24,506 nt of DNA from Symbiodinium natans. Taxonomy: Eukaryota > Sar > Dinophyceae > Suessiales > Symbiodiniaceae. The translations under genes were made by a program, and so were the position numbers. The DNA lies in the NCBI GenBank assembly GCA_905221605.1, contig CAJNDS010001924.1, positions 710,001 through 734,506 on the forward strand. Reading direction: 5' to 3'. The notes beneath the pieces were generated by a model. That model worked only from the letters and a program-made list of their open reading frames with translations. It ran no database searches and was not told the DNA's origin. Numbering within the stretch: position 1 is the stretch's first letter; each line of letters begins with the position of its first letter. Below, one piece after another: positions 16,601 through 22,284 of the stretch.

Positions 16601-18951
16601 TAAAGTTCACTCTCATGCAGCATTTTTCAGCTCAGGGAAACGACTCCCAAGCGGCCCACAGAGTGAGCACAATCCGGAGCCCACAAAAACCCTAGGTTCA
16701 AACATCTTCCGCCGCAAGCACGCACAAACAAGAACCTTAACCTCGATCGCTCCCCCCCTATCTGCGTGCATGGTGATTTCCGAAACTAAGGGTACCCGAT
16801 GAGGGCTCCTTATAATAGGGGAATCCTCCTATTTTCCGAAGCCATACCGTGAATCGACTGTACGTCAACTTCAAGACACGGCGTTGGCGCAGCAAAAAGG
16901 AGGCTTACTCTCTGAAGACGCTTTAGAACTGTCTTTGCAAACCTGCAGTATAGATGAGATTATCCTGTACCGGGGTTCCGAACTTAAGGGTACCCTACCT
17001 AATAGGGGAATCCTCCTATTTGGGTGTTTTTTTTTAAATTGGTCCCGTACTTTCGTAAACCTCCGACATCAGCCTCGAGTCGGCAAGAAGCTTGTTGGGC
17101 TCTACGATGATGGCGGCCTCATCTGGCGCCCACCTCGAGGTGTAGTGGGGTTAGGGTTTAGGTTTTAGGGTTTAGGGTTCAGGGTTTAGGGTTTAGGGTT
17201 TAGGGTTTAGGGGTTTAGGGGTTTAGGGGTTTAGGGGTTTAGGGGTTTAGGGGTTTAGGGGTTTAGGGGTTTATGGGTTCAGGCCCTTTTCGAATGAGCT
17301 TTCGAGCAGTCTTCGGAAGGACGCGTTGCTAGCTTGGGGGTCGGAGCTCGGGGACACTTCGCATCCATCCTTGGGGGCTGAGGAGCCCTGGGGGGGCCCT
17401 TGTCAAACACAGCGTGGAGAGGCAAAGACCACCTCCCCCCCCCCCCCCCAAACAAAAACTGAAGGTTTTAGAGGCAAAGACCACCTCCCCCCCAAACAAA
17501 AAACTGAAGGTTTTTCCGGCAGGGATCCTAGGGTCCTAGGGCCGGGCCAGGCATGCGCAGAAAACATCGGAAAAATTGCGTGAGAAGCCCACGCAACTTG
17601 CAGACCACAATCCCACGCCCTTACCCACAAGCCACGGGAACCAAACATTTGCCAAATGAAAAAGCTGCAGGGCCACTAAACCTGCCGGGCGACCGCTCCG
17701 TTTTGGCGCGGTCGAGCAATGGAATCCTGGGGTGTTGTGTTGCACCGCTGCGGGTGGGGGGGGTTTACCAGAATTGCAAAGGGCACCCTTGTTTTTCGCG
17801 CTTTCTGTGGATGTTTGTGCGTTTGACAGGGCTTCGGGGCTCGAGGTGAAATTCGGAGTTCAGGATTCAAAGACGTGGGGCTGGGTTTCTTTAAAGAACG
17901 TCAGCTTCACGTGCCTGCTGCCTGAGGTTTAGGCGCGTGGAGATCTTCACATCTACGAAGCCAAACAACAACGGTCCGGCTCAAAGTCCTCAAAGCTCAC
18001 GTACAAGTGAGCAGCACGGGGCCAAAGAATGCCAAGGATCAGGTAGGCCAGCAGCCGTGCTTTGCCTGAAGCGAAGGCCACTTCTTGCATCTGCACACGG
18101 CCTATCTGCGCCTCCTTCAGCTAGATCCCGAAGCCTGAATCTCCACAGCTTTCAGGATTGCAAGAAGTTTACGACAGTGGGGACCCCCTAATTTAGACCC
18201 CCAAATGGTAGGATCCCCTGAAAGCCCCCACTTTGGCCTCCCCTGAGCCCCCACATCACCGCCTCGCTGCGAGACCACGATCACATCGCGGCCCTCGAGG
18301 ATGGGCTTGCAAACCTGGCGTGGACGAGGCGCAGAGTCTTTAGACTAACAGTCCCTAAACCCTAAACCCTAAACCCTAAACCCTTAATAGGGATTAGAGT
18401 ACCCCTAATATATTTCCCCTATGAAGATGGTGTCCCCCTTAGACCGCCAGTCGTTAATAGGGATTTCAGTACCCCTCTTATCATCCCCATTAAGGACTGT
18501 TCGTATAAGGGGGAGCCATGCCAAGTGCAGAGCCAAGTGTAGGGCTGTACCGTTGTACCTTCACGGCGTGCCAGGTTCATGTCGCTCTCAAGCTTCAGCC
18601 CGAGCTAGATCCTCCCAATACTACAACAAGGATACACCAAGGATCGTCTGGCGGTACTCTGGACATCTCTTGCAAATACGGTACTATTTGTACCAAGAGC
18701 CGCTTTAATGTATATAATGAATACAATATTCAATTCAATAGTAAGGACAGAAAAACCTCGCTCGGCACACCTGAATGCGCAATCCCAAAACTCCAAAGGC
18801 CTCCCGTCTGAAGCTCCTCAACCAACCTCCGGACTGAGCACATCCAAAGTCCCTAAACCCTAAACCCTAAACCCTAAACCCTGAACCCTAAACCCTAAAC
18901 CCTAAACCCTGCCTTTTTCTGCAGCTCTGTGGGCGGCATCAGGCCAAGAGC
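7523..18951 (-). CDS. Multi-exon DEAD-box RNA helicase-like gene (possibly inactive)
   Basis: DEAD-box helicases use ATP to remodel RNA or RNA-protein complexes. On the minus strand, short exon-like segments carry the family motifs in the right order: Q (PPTELQKKA), P-loop start (DVIVVSQRG), GKTFSF, Ia (IIVEPNKLLA), Ib (LVVATVSQL), II (LADADGM), IV (TVVCTDAS), IVa (CLHEGLAP then EILALFR), V (ILITTDAAVKDVELPAV) and VI (IYLNRIGRL). Spacing within motif IVa-V-VI matches the family closely, and the phrase AVPLVVHVPVP recalls DDX1, although the DDX1 SPRY insert is not seen. Introns run from a few hundred bases to about 3 kb and hold telomeric-repeat blocks. Motifs II and VI lack residues needed for catalysis, so this is either a non-catalytic paralogue, a strongly divergent helicase, or a pseudogene. 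Some boundaries are unresolved and the N- and C-terminal ends are not defined. Confidence 0.6.
7610..7803 (+). repeat. Interstitial telomeric block E (TTTAGGG)
   Basis: The longest block, about 27 units, nearly pure in its distal part and with GTTCAGG variants at 7645-7675. It ends six bases from the acceptor of the motif VI exon. Confidence 0.95.
8133..8190 (+). repeat. Interstitial telomeric block F (TTTAGGG, degenerate)
   Basis: About 8 units with TTTGGGG, TATGGGG and GTTCAGGG variants. It lies 54 bases downstream of the motif V exon in transcript sense and is one of two blocks that break the orientation rule. Confidence 0.9.
8244..8369 (-). CDS. Helicase exon: motif V
   Basis: This 126-nt exon (42 codons) reads EILALFRTLPSQILITTDAA and continues VKDVELPAVPLVVHVPVPPD and LR. 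It contains the FR..xxxILIxTDxAxxxxxLPxVxLVVxxxxP layout of motif V, which couples RNA and ATP binding. The usual ARGxD is replaced by VKDVE. The acceptor is TTTGCGAG. The best-fitting 3' end is CGG|GAGCC, a GA donor, because it gives exact helicase spacing to the motif VI exon. The open frame continues beyond this point into the telomeric block at 8133-8190, so the 3' end is inferred from the alignment. Confidence 0.6.
8645..8701 (-). repeat. Interstitial telomeric block G (CCCTAAA)
   Basis: About 8 CCCTAAA units, with one CCTTAAA. It lies in the intron between the two motif IVa exons, 38 bases after the donor. Confidence 0.95.
8739..8775 (-). CDS. Helicase micro-exon: motif IVa start
   Basis: This 37-nt segment encodes CLHEGLAPAEQQ, corresponding to the xLHGDxxQxxR phrase between motifs IV and V of DEAD-box helicases. 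Acceptor CCCACTCCAG and donor CAG|GTGCCACG are canonical. Its end is in phase 0 and joins the next exon without a gap: when aligned to known helicases, the residues continue exactly with EILALFR. The telomeric block at 8645-8701 lies 38 bases after the donor and reads TTTAGGG in transcript sense. Confidence 0.55.
9076..9184. repeat. Foldback element with perfect 18-bp core arms
   Basis: AACCCCTTAATTAAGGAA at 9090-9107 is exactly inverted at 9153-9170. The pairing extends outward over CCAGAGACTCC / GGAGTTTCTGG with few mismatches and inward over CCTTAAA / TTTAAGG. It resembles a small MITE. Confidence 0.8.
9307..9360 (-). repeat. Dispersed GTTTACGAAA-type element, copy 1
   Basis: The minus strand reads GGGTTTACGAGAATAGGG, then GACCCCCAAATAG and GGATCCCC. 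The same layout appears at 16982-17061, 18167-18222, 22641-22723 and 23749-23832. Confidence 0.65.
9361..11733. other. Intron or intergenic filler, no gene recognised
   Basis: Open frames at 9118-9606, 9631-9939 and 10691-11140 (plus) show no family signature. A second frame at 10701-10889 is Cys-rich near its end (CGYC...CSSCGAARHLRCGF) but shows no complete zinc site. On the minus strand this interval would be the long intron between helicase motif IV and IVa. Confidence 0.4.
11734..11793 (-). repeat. Interstitial telomeric block H (CCCTAAA)
   Basis: About 8 units, degenerate at the left (CCCTAAAT variants) and pure at the right. It abuts the motif IV exon, and its last unit supplies the GTTTAGGG donor. 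Confidence 0.9.
11791..11908 (-). CDS. Helicase exon: motif IV
   Basis: The frame reads PTVAFKEALGVIEGLLPRTV, then VCTDASPQWVEARKRPGFA. DEAD-box motif IV is a strand such as TIVFCxTRxxxxxLAxxL followed by a short GF phrase before LHG, and this segment follows that layout. The acceptor is CCGAACAG. The 3' end runs directly into the telomeric block as GCGG|GTTTAGGG, so the repeat itself would be the 5' splice site. Joining to the next exon (8775) in frame needs one more G, leaving a one-base ambiguity at this intron. An in-frame TGA lies just upstream of the acceptor, as expected for an exon edge. Confidence 0.55.
12148..12334 (-). repeat. Interstitial telomeric block I (CCCTAAA)
   Basis: About 26 nearly perfect units with one CACTAAA variant. 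Minus-strand sequence just to its right ends GATTTCGCCAT|GTAGGG and may be an exon edge. Confidence 0.95.
12609..12703. repeat. Foldback element, ~47-bp arms
   Basis: CTGGTTCTTAGTAGGGAATG at the left is inverted as CATTCCCTACTCAGAACCAG at the right, and the pairing continues through GAGGGAATGAG and CCCT toward the centre with few mismatches. There is almost no loop, so it would form a long hairpin. Confidence 0.85.
12704..13507. other. No recognisable gene
   Basis: The plus frame at 12922-13194 is Arg/Pro-rich and unrecognised. The interval lies within a predicted intron of the helicase-like gene. Confidence 0.4.
13508..13582 (-). CDS. Candidate helicase exon: possible motif III
   Basis: This 75-nt segment (25 codons) has acceptor CTACTTCCCAG, donor TTG|GTACCTTG and phase 0 at both ends. 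It starts FSRTSLRAWAL, where DEAD-box motif III would read FSATxxxxVxxLA, and it directly follows the motif II exon. The QTLL that usually precedes motif III is missing. A rival candidate is the sequence at about 12335-12365 (minus), which reads QPQTLDFA next to the block at 12148-12334. Splice signals and phase are good, but the family assignment is weak. Confidence 0.3.
13600..13806 (+). repeat. Interstitial telomeric block J (TTTAGGG)
   Basis: About 29 units with TTTGGGG, TTTGAGG and TTTAGGA variants and a decayed right end. It fills most of the predicted 259-nt intron between the motif II exon and the possible motif III exon. Confidence 0.95.
13842..13937 (-). CDS. Helicase exon: motif II (altered DEAD box)
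   Basis: This 96-nt exon (32 codons) begins DLADADGM and ends CLRFRALLRDLRPK. In active DEAD-box proteins the first part is VLDEADxM, where D and E coordinate magnesium and water, and the second is the helix leading to motif III. The alignment puts Ala-Asp where Asp-Glu should be, so ATP hydrolysis would be impaired. The acceptor GCCGCCTCCAG and donor AAG|GTGTAG are canonical and both phases are 0. The intron that follows (13583-13841) is mostly the telomeric block at 13600-13806. Confidence 0.5.
14184..14293. repeat. Foldback element, ~18-bp terminal arms
   Basis: TAGGATTAGGGGGACCCT at 14184-14201 is inverted at 14276-14293 with one mismatch. The interior is partly self-complementary. Size is close to the other foldbacks. 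Confidence 0.65.
14366..14457. repeat. Foldback element, GCTTAAGAACCCCC arms
   Basis: GCTTAAGAACCCCC at 14366-14379 is inverted as GGGGGTTCTTAGGC at 14444-14457. The AT-rich interior has the palindrome CCTTATAAGG near the centre (14411-14420). Confidence 0.7.
14575..14628 (-). CDS. Helicase exon: motif Ib region
   Basis: This 54-nt exon (18 codons) reads ALLRRGAHLVVATVSQLR. It aligns with the QxxxLxxGxxIVVATPGRL stretch of DEAD-box helicases, with the PGR of motif Ib replaced by VSQ. The acceptor is CTTCAAATCAG and the donor CGG|GTGCCAG. Length is a multiple of three, and both ends are in phase 0. The telomeric block at 14649-14731 lies 20 bases upstream of the acceptor in transcript sense and reads CCCTAAA there. 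Confidence 0.55.
14649..14731 (+). repeat. Interstitial telomeric block K (TTTAGGG)
   Basis: About 11 units, with one TTTAGGGG. It lies 20 bases upstream (transcript sense) of the motif Ib exon. Confidence 0.95.
15060..15620. repeat. Diverged ~53-bp tandem repeat
   Basis: A phrase like CAGCTGGCNTCAAA recurs, with TCAAA-type landmarks at about 15304, 15357, 15502, 15556 and 15609, mostly 52 to 54 bases apart or twice that. Earlier weaker matches lie at 15121, 15173 and 15220. Each unit also carries GTGTCCCACACAGGC-like sequence. Confidence 0.5.
15621..16780. other. No recognisable gene
   Basis: Short overlapping frames only. A G-run lies at about 16431-16438. On the minus strand this is predicted intron between motif Ia and Ib. 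Confidence 0.4.
16782..16843. repeat. Partial copy of GGTACC/ATAGGGGAATCC element
   Basis: CCGAAACTAAGGGTACCC and AATAGGGGAATCCTCCTATT recur at 16978-17021 with the same spacing of parts, so the two are related copies about 200 bases apart. Confidence 0.6.
16982..17061 (-). repeat. Dispersed GTTTACGAAA-type element, copy 2
   Basis: The minus strand begins GTTTACGAAAGTACGGGACC at the donor of the motif Ia exon, runs through a poly-A stretch, and ends ATTCCCCTATTAGGTAGGG. It is the copy that most suggests an intron-forming element. Confidence 0.6.
17061..17133 (-). CDS. Helicase exon: motif Ia
   Basis: The 73-nt segment encodes WAPDEAAIIVEPNKLLADSR and four more residues (LMSE). Motif Ia of DEAD-box proteins is PTRELA after a hydrophobic strand; DDX1-type proteins have a similar IVEP phrase. 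Here TREL is replaced by NKLL. The acceptor is CACCTCGAG, 13 bases after the telomeric block at 17147-17280. The donor is GAG|GTTTACG, which is also the first base of a copy of the dispersed GTTTACGAAA element. The segment ends in phase 0, compatible with the motif Ib exon. Confidence 0.55.
17147..17280 (+). repeat. Telomeric block L: TTTAGGG switching to TTTAGGGG
   Basis: The first part has 7-base TTTAGGG units. From about 17204 to 17275 there are roughly eight consecutive 8-base TTTAGGGG units. It lies 13 bases upstream (transcript sense) of the motif Ia exon. Confidence 0.95.
17420..17520. repeat. ~46-bp tandem duplication with poly-C
   Basis: Two units of GGCAAAGACCACCTC, a C run, AAACAAAAACTGAAGG and TTTT. 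The C run is long (about 17) in the first unit and short (7) in the second. Confidence 0.75.
17485..17527 (-). CDS. Candidate helicase exon: GKT half of motif I
   Basis: The only minus-strand GKT coding triplet I found between the P-loop-start exon and the motif Ia exon reads AGKTFSFLF. This is close to the GKTxAFLxP pattern that follows the Walker A lysine in DEAD-box proteins. An AG acceptor (CCTAG) lies 5' at 17528-17529 and a GT follows GGGGAG at the 3' end, but the reading phase does not join cleanly to either neighbour. It overlaps a tandem duplication with a poly-C run at 17420-17520. The call rests mainly on order and on the GKT signature, and it could be coincidence. Confidence 0.3.
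17530..18166. other. No recognisable gene
   Basis: Overlapping short frames on both strands only. It is predicted intron of the helicase-like gene. Confidence 0.4.
18167..18222 (+). repeat. Dispersed GTTTACGAAA-type element, copy 3
   Basis: Reads GTTTACGACAGTGGGGACCC, then CTAATTTAGACCCCCAAATG and GTAGGATCCCC, matching the family layout closely. Confidence 0.65.
18260..18314 (-). CDS. Helicase exon: start of motif I (P-loop)
   Basis: The reading frame is VCKPILEGRDVIVVSQRG. DEAD-box proteins have KAIPxILxGRDVIxxAxTGSGKT at this place, directly after the Q motif, so this supplies the ILEGRDVI stretch and the first half of the Walker A loop. SQRG stands where AxTG is usual. The acceptor is CCACGCCAG and the donor is G|GTGATG, giving 55 nt. 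The GKT half is not in this exon and is best matched about 0.7 kb downstream. The fit to the family is strong over these 18 residues and in position relative to the Q exon. Confidence 0.55.
18353..18385 (-). repeat. Interstitial telomeric block M (CCCTAAA)
   Basis: Four to five CCCTAAA units, 38 bases upstream of the P-loop exon in transcript sense. It is one of two exceptions to the orientation rule. Confidence 0.9.
18383..18477. repeat. Short direct repeat TTAATAGGGATTnnAGTACCCCT
   Basis: TTAATAGGGATTAGAGTACC at 18384 and TTAATAGGGATTTCAGTACC at 18454, each followed by CCT, are two copies about 71 bases apart in an AT- and C-rich patch. Confidence 0.65.
18851..18910 (-). repeat. Interstitial telomeric block N (CCCTAAA)
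   Basis: About 8 units with one CCCTGAA. It abuts the Q-motif exon on its donor side. Confidence 0.95.
18911..18951 (-). CDS. Helicase exon: Q motif
   Basis: Minus-strand segment reading ALGLMPPTELQKKA. This matches the Q motif of DEAD-box proteins, which recognises the adenine of ATP: an aromatic or hydrophobic residue, then PT, then Q two or three residues on. It is preceded by a T-rich tract ending TTTTTGAGAG, which offers AG acceptors. It is followed at once by GGGTTTAGGG, so the telomeric block at 18851-18910 begins at the donor. The exact 3' boundary is ambiguous because a canonical GT here does not keep frame with the next exon at 18314. A stop (TGA) lies just upstream in the same frame, so an intron must precede it. 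Confidence 0.5.
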
Positions 18952-19646
18952 CTCTCAAAAACAAACTTTGTTGGGTTCTCCGACCTGCTTGGCCGTTGGG
19001 CCGCTTGAGTAGGGACTGGGCTACTCAGCTACTCTAAGATTTATGGGGCCTATCTTGGAAATCGAAGTTGCTTCTCCACTGGGCGTTTAAGAAACTTTTG
19101 GGAATTCATTTTGGGATCCCAAATCCGATGCAGGTTAAGCAGCAGCCCTCAGCAGCCTTGAGCCTTGTGCTCATGCCGTGGCTGACAGGAAGACGCCCCG
19201 AGGCGCGCGGGCTCTCCTGCAACGAGTGTTCGTCCCTGCCCGGCTTAGGTGAATCGCACATGCAGGTTCGGAAAGTGCCCAAGCTGCATTCAAAGGCTCT
19301 AAGCCCAGTTTACCACATTCACAACATGACTCACCTAACGTGCAAAATACAACATGCCCCACTCTACATCCGAGCCCTTCCCAAAGTCACAGACTCTTGC
19401 GAGAAAAGCCCGAATCTCTCAGTCTGCCTCCGACCCCAGACACCCCACGCCTTCGGAGACTCCGATGCAGAGGCAGCGAGACCACCTGGCTGGGTGTGCG
19501 TTGCAGTACAATGGTGATTTGTGTGGGCGCTTGTGCACTTCTTCGTCTGCTTCTGAAAGAGGCCTTTTATGGAGTGCTGCAGGCAACACATGCTAATGGC
19601 AAGTTCACACCCGCTGCTGGGTGGAGTCGCACCAGCTGGGGCTTGA
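18952..19646. other. No recognisable gene
   Basis: The plus frame 19068-19517 (149 codons) and overlapping frames show no family motif and no convincing codon texture. Confidence 0.4.
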
Positions 19647-19934
19647 TAATCCCTTCCCCCTAATACTAAATCCATCCCCCCCACTCCCCCCCCCCTTCCC
19701 TAATTCTGAAATTCGCCTGGGCCCGAAAAATATTTAGAGTTAGGGGGGGAGGGGGGGGTCTAAATCCTAAAACCTGAACTCCGAAACCCCTACTGGCTCA
19801 ACTCAAGGGCGAAGGCCCTGAACCCCTCCCCCCCTAATTCTCAAACAGGTTTAGTATTGGGCTGGGTGCCGGCAGGGTCCGGGAAAAATAATATTTAAAA
19901 TTAGGGGTGGTTTTAGTATTAGGGGAAGGGATTA
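19647..19934. mobile_element. 288-bp compound foldback with terminal inverted repeats
   Basis: TAATCCCTTCCCCCTAATAC at the left end is inverted as GTATTAGGGGAAGGGATTA at the right end, and the arms extend to about 26 bases. Inside are two related sub-units, each with CTAATTCT...CCCG/GGGAAAAATA.ATTT.A..TTAGGGG, so the element looks like two hairpins nested in one. It encodes nothing and resembles a non-autonomous DNA transposon. Target-site duplication is not clear. Confidence 0.6.
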
Positions 19935-20567
19935 CTCCAGCCGACACGCCGAGGGGTGCGTTGATGCTCATGTAATATTCCGGTTCTTCTTTCAGCACAT
20001 ACACACACACAAAAGCACACAAGAGAAGCCTGACACTCGAGCCCGGCACGCGTCCTGTAAGCCCGAACTTCTCTGCACCAAAGTGCTGAGGATGGTGCTT
20101 TTGCAAAGCTATCCAAACATGCCCAGCGCGCGGCGCGCAGGCAGTCGCCGAGCGGCGCGGCCGAACATGGGGCTGCTGATCGCTGTGTCTGTGGAGATTG
20201 GTACAAGGTGTGCTTGTAGGGTTTGTGCACGCTTGGGAGGCTTGCACGTACTTTTTGAGCGAAGCGTTCAAGATTGACATGGTGCAATCTCCAGCGAGGA
20301 CCAGGCCATGTTGGTCCAGGAGTCTAGACTTAGTGGCGCAGCCTTAAGGAACCAAGCAATGCTTTGGCATCAAATTCAATCTAAACACTCGGGCTTCAAG
20401 CCAGGAAGCTAGCTGTTGCATCTAATGCGCTGTGCACGTGAACCACTGCTCCAGCAGCTCCTCCTGCTCTGGAAGCCATCGAGGGCTTTGGGCAGCAGGT
20501 AGCTACCCCCCCCCTGCTACCCGCCTTTGGCGGATATAAACTGAAGTCATGACCCCGAACTATAAAC
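19935..20567. other. No recognisable gene
   Basis: Overlapping minus frames at 19834-20287 (up to 148 codons) have no recognised domain. A short CACACA run lies near 20000. Confidence 0.4.
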
Positions 20568-20622
20568 CCATACACATCCGCACTGTTCTCCCACAGCCCT
20601 GTGGAGGAAGCCGTGTTTCGAG
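20568..20622 (-). CDS. Exon-like segment, family unknown
   Basis: A 55-nt minus-strand segment with acceptor CTCGCCGTTAG and donor TATGG|GTTTATAG, reading RNTASSTGLWENSADVY. It lies 25 bases downstream (transcript sense) of the telomeric block at 20648-20784. Position and splice signals fit the pattern of the other exons, but no protein family is recognised. Confidence 0.25.
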
Positions 20623-20647
20623 CTAACGGCGAGTCGAGCACTCACCG

Positions 20648-20784
20648 GGGGCTTAGGGCTTAGGGTTTAGGGTGTAGGGTTCAGGGTTTAGGGTTTAGGC
20701 TTTAGGGTTTAGGGTTTAGGGTGTAGGATTTAGGGTTTAGGGTTCAGGGTTTAGGGTTCAGATTTAGAATTCATTTAGGGTTCA
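20648..20784 (+). repeat. Interstitial telomeric block O (TTTAGGG, degenerate)
   Basis: About 18 units with many variants (GTGTAGGG, GTTCAGGG, TTTAGGC). It lies 25 bases upstream, in transcript sense, of the exon-like segment at 20568-20622. Confidence 0.9.
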
Positions 20785-20989
20785 ACTTGGGGTAAGACGA
20801 AGGCTTGGAGTATGGCGATGTGAGGACGCATTCCGGCTCAGAGAGAACTTCAATCAAAACAAGGTAGGAGTGTGGTATAGGCATATTTGGGCACATGTAG
20901 GCTAGTAGCATCCTCCACCCTGCAGGGCCTATGGGTTGCTCGTCACCAAAGATATGCGCAAACAGGTGGAGATTTTCTTGCTTTGCGGT

Positions 20990-21370
20990 GGAGATTTTTG
21001 CTTTGCGATGTTTTGCTTTGACCATTTCCGTAGTTTTGTCTAGGACAAACACTATTCCCTCTGTACCTTTACGGGTTTTTCCCTCTCTTGCCTCTGTATG
21101 TTGTTGGGGAGGTTCGCATTGATTCGGGTAATTTCCTTGGTTTTCCACAGGAAGACTCTACTGACTCTGTGTGTTAATCGGAGCCGTGCTAATTTGTATG
21201 GGATTCGCATTACTTTGGTTCACTTCAGCGGTTTTCCTTAGGAAAAACTTTATTGTATCTGTGATTTCATAGGCTTGTCCGAGGAAAAACTCTATGTTAC
21301 TGCCTCTGCATTTTAACGGGACTCCTACTATTTTTCATGGGATGCGCATTCATTTGGTTCATTTCCTTCC
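20990..21370. repeat. Diverged tandem repeat with palindromic TTTTCCnnAGGAAAA core
   Basis: Cores GTTTTGTCTAGGACAAAC (21033), GGTTTTCCACAGGAAGACTC (21139), GGTTTTCCTTAGGAAAAACT (21230) and CTTGTCCGAGGAAAAACTCT (21274) are each preceded by GnTTCGCATT...GGTT-like sequence and followed by a TGT(A/C)(T/C)CTGTG-like phrase. A minus frame of 125 codons (20771-21148) overlaps it and is probably not a gene. Confidence 0.55.
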
Positions 21371-21448
21371 CAACTACAAGCGGGTTTTGAAAGCATTGCC
21401 ATTCTGCTTAATGCAAGTGCTCTTCTGGGCATGAAGTTTGAAAAAGCG

Positions 21449-21547
21449 GGGGGGGGGGGGGGGGGGGGGGGGGAGGGTAGTAGAGGGTGGGGGGGGGGAT
21501 GGGGGGGGGGGGGGGGGGGGGGGGGGGTGGGGGGGGGGGGGCGGGGG
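21449..21547. repeat. Long poly-G tract
   Basis: Nearly 100 bases of G with a few A, T and C interruptions. It has strong G-quadruplex potential, and the exact length may be affected by sequencing slippage. Confidence 0.95.
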
Positions 21548-21584
21548 TGCAGCTCTCCCGCCCGGGTCGCAAACACAACTTTAT

Positions 21585-21815
21585 GTTATTTTCCTTTTTG
21601 TTCTGTTCTGTTCTTGTCTTTTCTTCTCGTCTCTTTTCTTTTACATTTCTTTGTGGTTTTGGTGTATTTATGTCTTTCTTTCGTCTTTGCTTCGGTTCTT
21701 CCTTTTTTTACGTAGTTTCCTCCTTTCTTTTGTCTTGACTTAGTTTATTTTAATTATCTATTTCCTTATTTCTTCATGTCTTTCTTTCCTTCCTTTTTGT
21801 CCGTTCTTTCTTTTT

Positions 21816-21855
<40 letters not shown>

Positions 21856-21927
21856 TTTCTTTCTTTCCGTCCTCTTCTTCCTCGATCCTCCCCGGTCCCC
21901 AGGCCCCCCCCCCCCCCCCCCCCCCCC
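21585..21927. repeat. Pyrimidine tract: (TTTC)n and poly-C
   Basis: A T/C-rich strand includes about 11 TTTC units at 21813-21856 and a run of about 24 C at 21903-21927. The opposite strand is purine-rich and could form triplex with itself. Confidence 0.9.
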
Positions 21928-22156
21928 AACCCTTGAAAACAATCGCCAAAAAAGATCGCGAAAAACATGCCCTCCGTTTAGAACGTTGAAGCCGGTCCTC
22001 TTTTGAACGCAATTCATGCGGCGGGCTGTACACATATGCGGATCGCACACTTCGACGAAAAATCTGTCCAGGGCCTCTCAAGGAAGGCTTCGAGATACAA
22101 TTGACGACCTACGAAGAAGCACAAATCCCCATCCCGCCTTTGCAGGCATGCCTTTT

Positions 22157-22263
22157 ATATTACTATGAATAATATTATTAATATTAATAAGAAGAAGAAT
22201 AATCATAATAATAATAGTAATAAGCATAATAACAACAACAATACTTATAACAATAATGATAAC
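22157..22263. repeat. AT-rich trinucleotide-like tract
   Basis: Mixed ATA, AAT, AAG and AAC triplets over about 107 bases, standing out from the GC-rich surroundings. Confidence 0.85.
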
Positions 22264-22284
22264 ATGTTGTTCTAGAGCACGAAC

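Noticed and set aside
16777-16840. TTTCCGAA direct repeats as target-site duplications of the GGTACC element
   Set aside because: The related copy at 16978 also carries TTCCGAA at the same side, so this sequence belongs to the element.
21431-22081. Gly-rich, Phe/Leu-rich and Lys/Glu-rich frames around the homopolymer tracts
   Set aside because: They are direct translations of poly-G, TTTC and GAAA simple sequence.
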